Positions 10,268 through 19,961 of a stretch of DNA of 64,000 nucleotides are shown here, one piece after another. Location: NCBI RefSeq assembly GCF_903819435.1, contig NZ_CAIJDP010000083.1, forward strand, positions 62,001 through 126,000, given 5' to 3'. Under the pieces are notes generated by a model. That model had not been told where the DNA came from. It worked only from the letters and a program-made list of their open reading frames with translations, and ran no database searches. Origin of the DNA: Flavobacterium salmonis. Its GTDB lineage: Bacteria > Bacteroidota > Bacteroidia > Flavobacteriales > Flavobacteriaceae. The stretch's first letter is position 1, and each line of letters starts with the position of its first letter. The translations under genes were made by a program, and so were the position numbers.

Positions 10268-11374
10268 ATGAAATTTAAAAAAATTGCTTCACTGCTATTA
10301 GTATCAATTTTTTTTACTGTTTCCTGCAGTAAAGAAGATAGCAGTGCCGATCAAAATGAAAATGCGATAGCTATTCTTGATCTTGCTCCCAGTACAGCCA
10401 AAGTTGGTAATTGCGCTGAAGTTCCCGGCTGGGCTTCAGAAAATGGAAACACAACAGGAGGCGGAAGTTCTTCAGAGACACCAGTCACCACTTATGCTGC
10501 CTTAAAGACAGCAATTGAAAACAGTGCTGTAAAAGTTATAAAGATAACTGGTACCATTCAAATTCCGGCTACTGCTACCGGAAGGTTATTGCTTCAGGGA
10601 CAGTCAGGAAAAACCATATATGGTGCAAGCGGTGCAAAATTGGTATCAACAGATCAGACTACAGCAAATTCAGGGATTATTAATATTAAGAACTGTACCA
10701 ATATTATCATCAGAAATTTAATTTTTGAAGGGCCGGGAGCTTACGATACAGACGGCTGGGACAATGCTATTATTGATAATTGCCAAAATGTTTGGGTGGA
10801 TCATTGCGAATTCAGAGATGGAGTAGATGGAAATTTAGACATTAAAAATAAATCTGATTTTGTTACAGTTTCTTACACTAAATTCAGTTATCTGAAAACG
10901 CCAAAAGCAGGAGGTCCAGGCGGAACGGACGATCATAGATTTTCAAATTTAATTGGTTCAAGTGATACGGCTACCGGAGATCGTGGAAAATTAAGAATCA
11001 CTTTTGCGAGATGCTGGTGGGGACCTGGATGCAAAGAGAGAATGCCAAGAGTAAGATTTGGAAAAGTTCATATCATAAACAGTTATTTTAACAGTTCAGT
11101 TAGTAATAAATGCATCATGGCAGGCTTTGAAGCAGATATCAGAGTTGAAAAAAATGTTTTCGAAGGTGTTACCAAACCTATCGATCTAATGACGGGTTTT
11201 ACAGCCATCACAGAACTTGACAATAGTTTTCCAAATACCACAAATACTGTAAGTGGGAGTAACGCTTTTACACCCCCATATACTATCGTTACACTTCCTA
11301 CAGCTTCTGTAAAAGCTGATGTTACAGCTAACGCAGGTGCCACTTTTACAGGAAATATTTGTGGTTCTTTTTAA
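10268..11374 (+). CDS. Pectate lyase, polysaccharide lyase family 1 lipoprotein
   Basis: A 368-aa exported protein with a lipobox (TVSC, about residue 20). The body is a right-handed beta-helix with PL1 signatures: WVDHCEF followed by GNLDIKN (calcium-binding region), and the catalytic-site segment RMPRVRFGKVH. PL1 enzymes cleave alpha-1,4 polygalacturonate by beta-elimination. The lipid anchor implies the enzyme sits on the outer membrane. No SusC/SusD pair or other pectin genes flank it, so this is not a classic polysaccharide-utilisation locus. It may act on plant cell-wall pectin; the exact substrate cannot be read from sequence. Confidence 0.88.
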   Translation: MKFKKIASLLLVSIFFTVSCSKEDSSADQNENAIAILDLAPSTAKVGNCAEVPGWASENGNTTGGGSSSETPVTTYAALKTAIENSAVKVIKITGTIQIPATATGRLLLQGQSGKTIYGASGAKLVSTDQTTANSGIINIKNCTNIIIRNLIFEGPGAYDTDGWDNAIIDNCQNVWVDHCEFRDGVDGNLDIKNKSDFVTVSYTKFSYLKTPKAGGPGGTDDHRFSNLIGSSDTATGDRGKLRITFARCWWGPGCKERMPRVRFGKVHIINSYFNSSVSNKCIMAGFEADIRVEKNVFEGVTKPIDLMTGFTAITELDNSFPNTTNTVSGSNAFTPPYTIVTLPTASVKADVTANAGATFTGNICGSF

Positions 11375-11490
11375 TTATATTTTACCCGTGGGTGTAATTA
11401 TAGAACATAAAAACATAATAATGTACGCATTAATTATGGTAAAGAAATTGTATTGAATTAGCCTTTTAATTACCCGACGGGTTAAAATTT

Positions 11491-11538
11491 AAGAAGCATA
11501 TATTTCAGTTTTTTGAGACTGAATATATGCTTCTTTTA
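11491..11538. terminator. Hairpin terminator between convergent genes
   Basis: An 18-bp stem with one bulge (AAGAAGCATATAT and its complement, 11491-11509 against 11518-11535) is followed by a T-run. It lies between the pectate lyase (plus) and the XRE regulator (minus) and could serve both. Two weaker hairpins, at 11376-11402 and 11464-11486, also lie after the lyase stop. Confidence 0.65.
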
Positions 11539-11640
11539 ATTATTCATAAAAAATGAAGTTAAGATTCTATTTTACAAAAAAAATATATAATGACGTAGTT
11601 GTATTTGCTACGACTATTTATCACTTATAAAAAACGTAAA

Positions 11641-11991
11641 CTATTGCTTCTTTATTAAATCAAGTGCAATAGCCTTGTCTTCTAAAGCTTTTTCAAGAAG
11701 CTCTATTTTTTTTTGATAAATTTTATTAAGTTTCACAACTGCATCCATTTCCTTGGTTTTTTCAACACCAGTTTTATCAAATATAGAGCTTTGGAAATTA
11801 ATAATGTCATCGATATCTACTTCTAGAATAATAGCTATTTTTAGTAATCGGTTTTGCCCTAAAATAGTTTTACCCTTTTCAATCTTGTTATAAGCCGACT
11901 GTGTTATCCCCAATTGACCAGCCATATACTCCTGAGTATAATTTTTTAACTCTCGTATATTTTTAATATTATTGAGTATAGAGTTCCACAT
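11641..11991 (-). CDS. XRE-family helix-turn-helix regulator with coiled-coil tail
   Basis: A 116-aa protein. Residues ~8-65 form a Cro/C1-type HTH (YTQEYMAGQLGITQSAYNKIEKG). The remainder (about 75-116) is a charged heptad-like helix, probably a dimerisation coiled coil. It is a DNA-binding regulator of unknown target. A near-perfect inverted repeat lies 12-33 bp upstream of its start, suggesting that it controls its own promoter. It is a single gene transcribed against the pectate lyase. Short XRE proteins of this layout are common in Flavobacteriia genomes and are not necessarily phage-derived. Confidence 0.85.
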   Translation of the reverse strand: MWNSILNNIKNIRELKNYTQEYMAGQLGITQSAYNKIEKGKTILGQNRLLKIAIILEVDIDDIINFQSSIFDKTGVEKTKEMDAVVKLNKIYQKKIELLEKALEDKAIALDLIKKQ

Positions 11992-12333
11992 ATTGGTACG
12001 GGTTGTAATATTTATATTTTACAATACACAAAATTAGGCAGATTTGTGCTTCAAGACAGTAAAACTTACCTCAAGGTAACTGATTAAAAGTAAAATATTA
12101 TTTAGCCATTGTGTCATCTGAATTTGGAACAGTTTTTCTTTTTTTAATCACACATTTACAGGCGAAAACCAATAGATAATTTTTCTACATACTGTAAGTT
12201 CTCATAGTATCATTTTTGATTATATTAAAATAAAATTTAAAGCATAAATACCTTACATGATAAGTAATAAAAAAAGATATTTTTGATTACTTGATTATTA
12301 CCCAAAGATAGCTAGACTAAATATTTAGAACCA
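11992..12333. other. Divergent intergenic region between two regulators
   Basis: About 340 bp separating the XRE and HxlR genes, which are transcribed away from each other. Besides the XRE operator near 12003-12036, no gene or further motif was recognised. Confidence 0.45.
12003..12036 (-). promoter_or_regulatory. Candidate promoter and operator of the XRE gene
   Basis: Read on the minus strand, the -7 element TAATTTTG (12036-12029, fits TAnnTTTG) is followed by an inverted repeat at 12003-12024, half-sites TTGTAATAT and ATTTTACAA with one mismatch and a 4-bp spacer. The repeat would cover the transcription start, the usual position for autorepression. Confidence 0.5.
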
Positions 12334-12726
12334 ATGACTATAATAGACGAAAATATCCCTAAAGGAAAGAATAGGCAAGAAAGAATTTTGAATTGTAAAA
12401 AAGAAGTAGTCCCTATTATGGACGCCATTTATATTATAACCGGCAAATGGAGGATTCCTATTACGATAGCACTCATGGAAGGAAATAGAAGATTTAGTGA
12501 GATTATGAAAGAAATTCCTAAAATCACTTCAAAAGTATTGGCACAACAATTAAAGGAAATGGAGCTTAACGGATTCGTTGAAAAAAAGATTTATAAAGAC
12601 AGTGTAATAAGAACGGAATATGAACTCACTGAATATAGCTGGTCGATAAAACCTGTTATATTGGCACTAAGAGACTTCGGTATCAAGCATCGTGAAAAGT
12701 TAAAACAGGAAGGTAAAGTGTTGTGA
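12334..12726 (+). CDS. HxlR-family winged-helix transcriptional regulator
   Basis: A 130-aa protein with the HxlR signature: a Cys near residue 25, GKWRIPITIALMEG at the start of the winged helix, RFSEIMKEIPKITSKVLAQQL as recognition region, and an ELTEYSWSIKPVI segment. Family members are small dimeric regulators, several of which sense reactive electrophiles through the conserved N-terminal cysteine. They are often divergent from a target oxidoreductase, but here no enzyme gene is adjacent, so the target is unknown. The gene stands alone. Confidence 0.9.
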   Translation: MTIIDENIPKGKNRQERILNCKKEVVPIMDAIYIITGKWRIPITIALMEGNRRFSEIMKEIPKITSKVLAQQLKEMELNGFVEKKIYKDSVIRTEYELTEYSWSIKPVILALRDFGIKHREKLKQEGKVL

Positions 12727-12904
12727 AAAATTATCTTTTTCTCAGGTGCTTTAAATTAGCTCTTTAAGAATATAAAGGATGATTTTCCATTTAGCGCAGG
12801 AAGTGAATTATAAGTATCTAGGAGGTTCAGATGATCAAAATCGATTATTTCTTTGCAAGCCCATATAGAGTTTTTTCAAATCTGACATTACATAATATTT
12901 CTAA

Positions 12905-13558
12905 CTACTTAGAAATATTATGTAATTGTATGTTCCTGAAATCAATTGGAGAACTTTCATAATTTAATGAAATTTTACCTTCTTTAGAAGAAGCTTCCTC
13001 ACATTCGTTTACTAATTTTCCGTTTAGATATTGCGATATTTTACCGTTTAACGATTTGATTACAATAGAGTTCCATTCGCCGTAAGGTTTTTCGTTTTCA
13101 ATAAATTTGGGAGAAGTTACACTCGCACCCGCCTCAACTAATTTACCGTTTACCTTAGCGGTTACCTGATCTAAAAAAATAAAGTCACCTGTAGTGTTCT
13201 CTTTTATCTGAAACTGAATTCCTTTTGGCCAAATTTTGTCAGGTGAATCTGCAGGTATGTTGTACATAACACCGCTGTTTTTCTTGTTTTTAGTTTTAAA
13301 TTTTTCTTCTATATTCCATCTGTACTCTAAACTAAGTTCAAAATTCTTAAAGCTTTTTTGAGACATTAGATAGCCATTGTTTTCACCATACATACGTATC
13401 ATTCCATCGGAGAAATCATATGCTTTTGAAGGTTCTAGCCTTGCTGTGCTGGTTTTTGTAAAAGCATACCAATCATTCATGGTTAAGCTTTTTTGTTGTA
13501 CAGCACATGAGTTCAAAATTAAAAGTAAGGCAAAAGCAGAAGTTATTTTTTGGAACAT
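12905..13558 (-). CDS. DUF1080 (3-keto-disaccharide hydrolase-like) lipoprotein
   Basis: A 217-aa protein with a lipobox (LNSC, about residue 18). The core is the DUF1080 concanavalin-like sheet: FELSLEYRWN, NSGVMYNIP, GIQFQIKEN, GEWNSIVIKS and the closing ISLNYESSPIDFRNIQL are all typical. Related proteins hydrolyse 3-keto-glycosides or bind carbohydrate. The lipid anchor places it in the periplasm or at the surface. It is a single gene on the minus strand, unlinked to sugar-transport genes here, so the substrate is not known. Confidence 0.85.
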   Translation of the reverse strand: MFQKITSAFALLLILNSCAVQQKSLTMNDWYAFTKTSTARLEPSKAYDFSDGMIRMYGENNGYLMSQKSFKNFELSLEYRWNIEEKFKTKNKKNSGVMYNIPADSPDKIWPKGIQFQIKENTTGDFIFLDQVTAKVNGKLVEAGASVTSPKFIENEKPYGEWNSIVIKSLNGKISQYLNGKLVNECEEASSKEGKISLNYESSPIDFRNIQLHNISK

Positions 13559-14238
13559 AGTAAATTAGGAATTTAAAAAAAGAAATTTATCTAATAGTTT
13601 AATACGGTAAAAATAAGAAATAGAAAACTTAGGGAGTTTATTTTATTTGAAAACATTATTTTAAATATATGGTAATTGATACTAAATGGTTAATGGCAAA
13701 TTGTTTACTCAACCTGATTTGTATCACTAATGCCAAAGTGTAAATTATTGTTTCACCTTTATGGAAGCAATGCTCGAATTGTAAAATCAGTTTCTTTTTA
13801 CCCTGTATGATCTCTGCACAAACAATGAAATTTAGTATGTATTTTTTGTTTTTGTTGAAACATGAGTTTGTTTTTATGTTTCTTTTTGATAAAATAAAAT
13901 TCTTTTCACAAGGGGAGATACTATATTAAATTTTGTACAAAACATAATATTTAAAAGCAACCGATTGTTTTTGTCTTCATTTATTTAGATGTCTTACTTT
14001 AAATTAATACTCTTCTTTGTTTTTTAATATTTTATGTAAGTATTATGTGTTTATATGTAAATATTTAACACTATTTAGTAATATTTTAGCTCCAAAATAA
14101 TTTCAATTTTTAATATTTTCTGAAAAACGTATTTTTATTATTATTTTAGGCTTATTCGTATTTTATTTTATAATATTCATTTTAAAATGGTTTAATATTA
14201 TTTTTTAGAAGATTATAAGTGTTTAGTGTTAGTTAGAT

Positions 14239-14270
14239 AAAAGCCGGGAGTTTTCTTTCGGCTTTTTGAT
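14239..14270 (+). terminator. Orphan Rho-independent terminator
   Basis: Stem AAAAGCCG/CGGCTTTT (14239-14246 and 14259-14266) with a 12-nt loop and a short T-run. No gene on the plus strand ends within the 680 bp upstream. Confidence 0.6.
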
Positions 14271-14479
14271 ATTTATACTAAAACGTTTCCGGGTACTTGA
14301 TGTTTAAAGAGTATTTTTTATCAATCAAACAGTTCTGAATGTAATTGTGTTTTGAATAATTCGACCTGTTAGATTTAAGGTGTTTAGCGTATAAAAATCT
14401 CTCAAAGTAGTTGAATAGGAGCAATATTAATAAATTATTAAATGAATAAAAAACAAATAATTTCAATAAAGGTTTATTA

Positions 14480-14487
14480 TACTTTTG
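14480..14487 (+). promoter_or_regulatory. -7 promoter element of the ECF sigma operon
   Basis: TACTTTTG exactly fits the Bacteroidota housekeeping -7 element TAnnTTTG, 32 bp before the sigma-factor start codon. No clear -33 TTG was found at the usual spacing. Confidence 0.5.
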
Positions 14488-14519
14488 TAAGCATCTTCTT
14501 TAACGATTAAAATTATATT

Positions 14520-15098
14520 ATGAGCTCTAATTTGATAGTAAGGTTACGAGAGGGAGATGATTCTTGCTTTAGAGAAATCTATGATTTATATCATTTTAAA
14601 GTATTTTGCTTTGTAAAAAAATATACTGCGCAACTTGCAGACTCAGAAGATGTGACGCAAAATGTGTTTATTCATCTCTGGAAATACAGAACAAAATTAG
14701 ACTCAAACACAGATTTAGAAGCAGTTTTGTATAAAAGCTCGAAACAGGAAATTTCGAAATGGTATAAAAAACAAAACCGAATTTTTTCAGTTGAAAATGA
14801 TCAGTTGATAAAAGAGTTAGACAGTGCGTCTGAATCTGATGATGATATCAGTTTAAAATTGGAAAAAATAGAATATCTGCTGAACAAAATTCCTGCAAAA
14901 AGGAGAAAAATATTCAATCTTCATAAGTTTGAAGATCTCAGTCACAAAGAAATTGCATTAGAAATGGATATGTCACCAAGTGCGGTGGCAAATCAAATTT
15001 CTAAAACATTGCAATTTCTTAAAAAGAATTCAGTCAAAAACCATGAACTTTATTGGTTTGCCTTATTTCTTATAAATCAATCAGAAAATATTTTATAA
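14520..15098 (+). CDS. ECF-type RNA polymerase sigma factor
   Basis: A 192-aa sigma-70-family protein with region 2 near residues 10-80 (FREIYDLYHFKVFCFVKKY, then DSEDVTQNVFIHLW) and region 4 near 125-175 (LNKIPAKRRKIFNLHKFEDLSHKEIALEMDMSPSAVANQISK). It belongs to the Bacteroidota FecI-like group. The next genes are a FecR-type anti-sigma factor and a TonB-dependent receptor, the standard cell-surface signalling arrangement, so this sigma factor is predicted to switch on the receptor operon when a ligand binds. A 214-bp gap separates it from the anti-sigma gene. Confidence 0.93.
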   Translation: MSSNLIVRLREGDDSCFREIYDLYHFKVFCFVKKYTAQLADSEDVTQNVFIHLWKYRTKLDSNTDLEAVLYKSSKQEISKWYKKQNRIFSVENDQLIKELDSASESDDDISLKLEKIEYLLNKIPAKRRKIFNLHKFEDLSHKEIALEMDMSPSAVANQISKTLQFLKKNSVKNHELYWFALFLINQSENIL

Positions 15099-15312
15099 TT
15101 AAGCATCCTGAGTTGATTACTTAACCAGTAAACTTTCTCTTTGTTATAACTTTTAAAATGCGTTTTACTTTACATTGACTACATTAAATCTTCTCTTTTG
15201 TTAAGAAAACATTAATAGTGATATCAGTCCGTGATATTTAAAACATTGGAAATCTAATGTAGTTGAATCGACAAGATTCGAATGTCAATTTCCAAATGCT
15301 AAATGCTAATAA

Positions 15313-16161
15313 ATGAGATCCGGAAAACTAAGAGAAGAATGGAATGCCATACCAAATAGAGGGATTCTTCCTGGCGAAGTAAATGCCCGTATGTGGAATA
15401 ATATACGGAAGAATACAATTGATAAATATAAAAAACTTTATAATTGGGCAGCCATTGCTTGTGCAGTATTCATTATTTCTATTACAGGATATTATAATTT
15501 CAAGCAGTTTCATTATGCTAAAAATGAAACTGCTTTCGTAAAAACATTTGAAAAGGATATTAGGCTTGTGATTTTACCTGATGGTACCCGTCTTTGGCTC
15601 AATGAGAATTCAGAAATTGAATATCCTTCTAAATTTTCAGGAAAATACCGAAATGTAACTTTAAAGGGAGAAGCTTTTTTTGAAGTAAAGCGCGATGTAG
15701 CACATCCTTTTATTATTAGTTCAGGAGCTATAAAGACTACAGTATTAGGAACCTCATTTAATGTTAGGGCGTACAGTAACAGTCAACCCGAAGTAAACGT
15801 AAGAACAGGGAAGGTAAAAGTAGAGAGTGAGCAAAACAGTGTTTTACTTTTGAAAGGCGATAAAGCAATTTATGGCTCCGGAACAGCCGTACTTAGTAAG
15901 CAAAAAACAAATGTTTTAGAGCCGTCATATAAAAAAGTTCTAATATATGTAGATGACTTGACTCTCGAACAAGTTGTAGCCACCTTAAAACGGGATTATG
16001 ATTTTAACGTAAATTATGTGGACGAAAATTTAAAGAATCTTAAAATGCAGGGAACTCTCGATACCCGACAAGGTTTTTACGAAACACTTCAAACCATTTC
16101 GTTTGCTTTAGAAATTAAAATTAAACCTACCGGAAATAAGACTTATTTAATTAGTCAATAA
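15313..16161 (+). CDS. FecR-family anti-sigma factor
   Basis: A 282-aa protein. One membrane helix (about residues 40-60, WAAIACAVFIISITGYY) separates a short cytoplasmic N-terminus, which should bind the sigma factor, from a periplasmic FecR domain (LPDGTRLWLNENSEIEYP, LKGEAFFEVKRD, TVLGTSFNVRAY). It ends in a DUF4974 domain (about 215-282), the part expected to contact the STN domain of the receptor. It transmits ligand binding at the outer membrane to the sigma factor. It lies between the sigma and receptor genes and is transcribed the same way. Confidence 0.92.
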   Translation: MRSGKLREEWNAIPNRGILPGEVNARMWNNIRKNTIDKYKKLYNWAAIACAVFIISITGYYNFKQFHYAKNETAFVKTFEKDIRLVILPDGTRLWLNENSEIEYPSKFSGKYRNVTLKGEAFFEVKRDVAHPFIISSGAIKTTVLGTSFNVRAYSNSQPEVNVRTGKVKVESEQNSVLLLKGDKAIYGSGTAVLSKQKTNVLEPSYKKVLIYVDDLTLEQVVATLKRDYDFNVNYVDENLKNLKMQGTLDTRQGFYETLQTISFALEIKIKPTGNKTYLISQ

Positions 16162-16297
16162 TTAGCTAAAACATATCATTGTCTACATCTCTCAGCTTAA
16201 TATATTTTGAGCTGATGATAAAGTATTAAAATGACCGAAATGAATTAACCCTAAATAGCATATTAAAATTAAATATAATAACTAACAATTATCAATT

Positions 16298-19200
16298 ATG
16301 AACAATGATTTTTCCAGGCAATTTGCCATTTGGATTTTGTTTTTCGGTTTCCTGTTGGGAACACAAATTATTTATTCACAAACCGGAACAGTATCGGTTG
16401 ATTTTAAGAATGCGTCGCCTCAAAAAATTATAGATAATTTAAAATCCCAGACTCCGTATCAATTTGTTTATCAAAAAGATCTGGATCTTAGTTTACCTCT
16501 TGTTACCTTAAAAAAAGAAAATGTTTCTATTGATGAAATTTTGACGGATCTGGAAAATCTGACAAATCTAAATTTTAGAAGAAATGCAAATAACATAGCT
16601 GTAAATAGTAAAGATACAGGCAAAAAAAAAAAGAAAGGAAAAATAACCGGTAAAGTAGTGGATGTTAACGGACTGTCACTGCCGGGTGTAAATATAAAAG
16701 TTGCAGGACTAAATTATGGAGTGCAATCTGATATTGATGGTCATTATGTTCTAGAACTGGAACCGGGCGAATATTCCATTGAGTTAAGTGCTATTTCGTT
16801 TCAGACCCAAAAAATTACGGGTATAAAAGTATTTGAAGAGCAGGAAACGCCTTTAGTGGTATCATTAAAAGAAGATGCTCAATCATTAAAAGAAGTTGTA
16901 ATTGTTCAGGATTATAAAAAAGCTACAGCCTCTGTTGAAGGAATGCTGCTGCAGCAAAAAAAGGCAGCACAGTTTTCTGATGGTATCTCGGCAGAGCAGA
17001 TTGCCAGAACACCGGACAGAGATGTAGCAAGTTCACTAAAACGCATCACGGGTGTTACTACAATTGGGGATAAATATGTAGTTGTGCGTTCTATGGGCGA
17101 ACGATGGAATCAGGCCGTAATGGATGGTATTGTATTGCCAAGTACAGATGCCTACCAGCAAAATTTTTCGTTTGATATTATCCCTACTTCAATTGTAGAG
17201 AGTATTGTAGTGAGCAAATCAGCAACTCCGGATATGTACGCCAATTTTGCAGGCGGTTATGTAGAGATAAAAACAAAGGATATTCCTAAAGAAAATTTCA
17301 CCAATTTCTCTATAAGCACTTCTTACAACAGCCGAAGCACTTTTAAACAACGATTAACAAAACAGGAAGGTGATTACGACTATTTGGGGTTTGATGACGG
17401 ACGACGTGATTTTCCTAATAAATTTAATCTTTATGATCTTCCGAAAAGTGAGGAGGGTTCTGGTGAATTTTTTGAGAATTCAAAGCAATTCAATCAGGAT
17501 AATTTTACCACTTATAAAACGTATGCGGCTCCGGGCACCACACTTCAATTTGGTATAGGGCGGGTTTACAAATTAAAAGAAAATAACAAATGGGGATTTA
17601 CAGGATCTTTTATATTTAAGAATACACAGGAGAAACTAGATATCGAGCATACCCAGAGAGGTAGTTATAAAATTAATTCGGAGTTTTTAGCCGAAAACGA
17701 TGCTAATACATACTCTACTTTTACAAAATATGGCTTTAAGAATTCAGGGGCCAATTATAATTATACCTCCACATTGGGCGGTATGTTTAATGCGGCAATT
17801 CAGTTAGACAACCATAAAATTACAAGCCGCAATACGATAATGCACATATATAACAATCAATTAACCCAGATTACAGGCTGGACTCAGGGTAATAGCATTG
17901 AAAATATATTAAATGGTAGTGAACTTGCCGGGACATCAGAAACCAATTATCCGGTTTATACCACTTTTATCCAGAATAAAATTGAAGGAAATCACAAATT
18001 TGAAAAACTCGAAATCAATTGGTATGGTGCGTATGGAAATGTTTCAAAAGATACCAAAGATGCAACATTTTTAAGCTCAGCAAAGAGAAAGGTTGGCGAT
18101 GATGAGCTGGTTGTTTACACAGTTTATAATTCTGATGATTTAATTAAAAGAAGCAATTTTACGAATGATGAAGTGAATTATAATTGCGACATTAATTTTA
18201 AATACTCCTTTAATTTTAGTGATGCGTTTACAAACGATATCAAAACAGGCTATTTCGGGACTTATAAAAAAGCTACTAATCAACAGAATTCTGCCCTTTT
18301 AGCAGTCGTTGGGCAGGGGACAGACAGAGCAGATATTTATGGTTCTTTGGCCAAATATTTAGACGGCTCAAATTATTATTACGGAGGTTTTGGCTGGACT
18401 TCTTTTGGTAAATATGGAAATCAGTATGTTGGGGATATAAAAGTACATTCGCCATTTTTAATGCTGGACAATAAAATGGGACGGTTTTTAAGATTTGTGT
18501 GGGGGGCCAGAGCAGAAAGTTATATATACACACAAATTGAGAGTCAGTCTATATCTGCCGGTGATTTTAATAAGGAACAAAAAGATGAAAAAATATGGCA
18601 ATTTTTACCTTCAGCCAGCTTAATCATTAGCCCTGTCAATAAAATGAATATACGATTAGGATATAATAGGTCTGTTTTGAGGCCTCAATTTTCAGAACGT
18701 TTGGCAATGCCGTATTATGACCCAATTCGTTCTTCTTTTATATATAACAATACAGGTGGACTGGTTTCGAGTGTAGCCAATAACTATGATTTTAAAATGG
18801 AATGGTTTCCTTCGGGTGGCGAAATTTTGTCCTTTGGAGTATATCATAAAAACATAGACAATCCGATTGAAAGTGTTAGTGCCTTGAATACTTCGGGTGT
18901 AAGGGAAATTTTCAATATGAATTCTCACAATGCAAAACTTTGGGGTCTTGAATTAGAATTTTACAAAAGCCTTTCTTTTTTAGGGGAAGGAGAAACCCTA
19001 AAAGACCTGTTTTTATACGGAAACGCAACCATAAATGCTACAAAGGTAATATCCTATAAAAATTTAGACGGAACAGGAGGTACTTATGAGGCAAATAGAC
19101 CTTTGTATGGTCAGTCGCCCTACAGCTACAACATAGGCTTAGATTATGTTGGGGAACGATTAGGCTTTAGTCTTAGGTATAATACCGTAGGAGATCAATA

Positions 19201-19531
19201 CCTGCTAGTAGGATATGATTATGACGCCGAGGAAATTCGTAAACCCTATGCTATAACAGATGCTCAAATAAGCTACAAATTTTTTAAGGAAAGAAATCTG
19301 GAGTTAAAATGCAGCCTGAAAAATTTGTTTGATTCTGGTATAGAAACTTATAATAATACCAACAGTTACAGTAAAATAAATGATAACGCTGCTTCCGGAA
19401 CTATTCCGCCAAGGGAGAAAAGAAGTCTGGGAGCCGAAGCAACAGATAAATACGATGAAAACATGGATCAGGAAATGTTTAAAGCTAAAAATGGCAGGAC
19501 TATAAGCTTATCAGTTAACTACTCATTTTAA
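16298..19531 (+). CDS. TonB-dependent outer-membrane receptor with STN signalling domain
   Basis: A 1077-aa protein with, in order: a signal peptide, an STN domain (about residues 32-105) for contact with the FecR protein, a basic linker KKKKKGK, a carboxypeptidase-regulatory-like domain (about 115-205), a plug (about 220-330, with ISAEQIARTPDRDVASSLKRITGVTT split by a short stretch) and a beta-barrel ending in the terminal aromatic SVNYSF. It is not paired with a SusD protein, so it is a TonB receptor of the non-SusC kind. The neighbouring lipoproteins and S41 protease suggest uptake or processing of a peptide- or metal-containing ligand, but the ligand is unknown. Confidence 0.92.
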   Translation: MNNDFSRQFAIWILFFGFLLGTQIIYSQTGTVSVDFKNASPQKIIDNLKSQTPYQFVYQKDLDLSLPLVTLKKENVSIDEILTDLENLTNLNFRRNANNIAVNSKDTGKKKKKGKITGKVVDVNGLSLPGVNIKVAGLNYGVQSDIDGHYVLELEPGEYSIELSAISFQTQKITGIKVFEEQETPLVVSLKEDAQSLKEVVIVQDYKKATASVEGMLLQQKKAAQFSDGISAEQIARTPDRDVASSLKRITGVTTIGDKYVVVRSMGERWNQAVMDGIVLPSTDAYQQNFSFDIIPTSIVESIVVSKSATPDMYANFAGGYVEIKTKDIPKENFTNFSISTSYNSRSTFKQRLTKQEGDYDYLGFDDGRRDFPNKFNLYDLPKSEEGSGEFFENSKQFNQDNFTTYKTYAAPGTTLQFGIGRVYKLKENNKWGFTGSFIFKNTQEKLDIEHTQRGSYKINSEFLAENDANTYSTFTKYGFKNSGANYNYTSTLGGMFNAAIQLDNHKITSRNTIMHIYNNQLTQITGWTQGNSIENILNGSELAGTSETNYPVYTTFIQNKIEGNHKFEKLEINWYGAYGNVSKDTKDATFLSSAKRKVGDDELVVYTVYNSDDLIKRSNFTNDEVNYNCDINFKYSFNFSDAFTNDIKTGYFGTYKKATNQQNSALLAVVGQGTDRADIYGSLAKYLDGSNYYYGGFGWTSFGKYGNQYVGDIKVHSPFLMLDNKMGRFLRFVWGARAESYIYTQIESQSISAGDFNKEQKDEKIWQFLPSASLIISPVNKMNIRLGYNRSVLRPQFSERLAMPYYDPIRSSFIYNNTGGLVSSVANNYDFKMEWFPSGGEILSFGVYHKNIDNPIESVSALNTSGVREIFNMNSHNAKLWGLELEFYKSLSFLGEGETLKDLFLYGNATINATKVISYKNLDGTGGTYEANRPLYGQSPYSYNIGLDYVGERLGFSLRYNTVGDQYLLVGYDYDAEEIRKPYAITDAQISYKFFKERNLELKCSLKNLFDSGIETYNNTNSYSKINDNAASGTIPPREKRSLGAEATDKYDENMDQEMFKAKNGRTISLSVNYSF

Positions 19532-19961
19532 GCAAATGTAAAGCTGCTGTACATTTTAAATCAGGCAGATTAAGAAACCGTTAACAATAAAAAAAGCGAT
19601 GATATTTTGAACTTTGAAAAGCTAATATATATAGTTATAAGTATTGGATTTCTTTTTGCTTAGTGCATGAAGCAAAAAATAAAAAAATACTTTAATAATG
19701 TTCTTTAATAATTTCTTCAAAAGAATAAGAGTACTTGTTTTAATGAAAAAAATTAAAAAGATGGAAAGCAAACCTTTCACTGCGTTAAAAAAAGCCTATG
19801 AGTGAAAGAAGGAAAAGTAGGTATAAACCCTGATGGTAAAGCAGGAATTGTTTATTAGAAGATTTTACCAAAAAAGAGAAAGACCTAAGGAAAGATATTT
19901 TGCTGCTCTCTCCAAAGGCCTCATTTGTAATAGCAGCAAATATAGTAATAATTAAATTATC
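19532..19961. other. Intergenic region with small coding-like fragments
   Basis: About 430 bp between the receptor and the beta-helix lipoprotein. A 20-codon frame begins at ATG 19743 and stops at TGA 19803-19805; protein-like sequence then continues to a stop near 19858 and again beyond it in another frame. This may be a decayed small gene. No terminator was seen, so the lipoprotein may still be read from the receptor promoter. Confidence 0.35.

Larger units (their letters stand above)
13559..14519. other. Long AT-rich intergenic region with an unassigned terminator
   Basis: About 960 bp between the DUF1080 gene and the ECF sigma gene. No convincing coding region was found on either strand; short open frames here lack protein-like composition. 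It does contain a strong hairpin at 14239-14266 with no gene before it, and a promoter element near 14480. A small RNA ending at that hairpin is possible. Confidence 0.5.

Noticed and set aside
14278-14466. A minus-strand open frame of 62 codons before the ECF sigma gene.
   Set aside because: Composition is that of AT-rich noncoding DNA (Phe, Leu, Asn, Tyr runs) with no recognisable domain, and it lies over the sigma promoter region.
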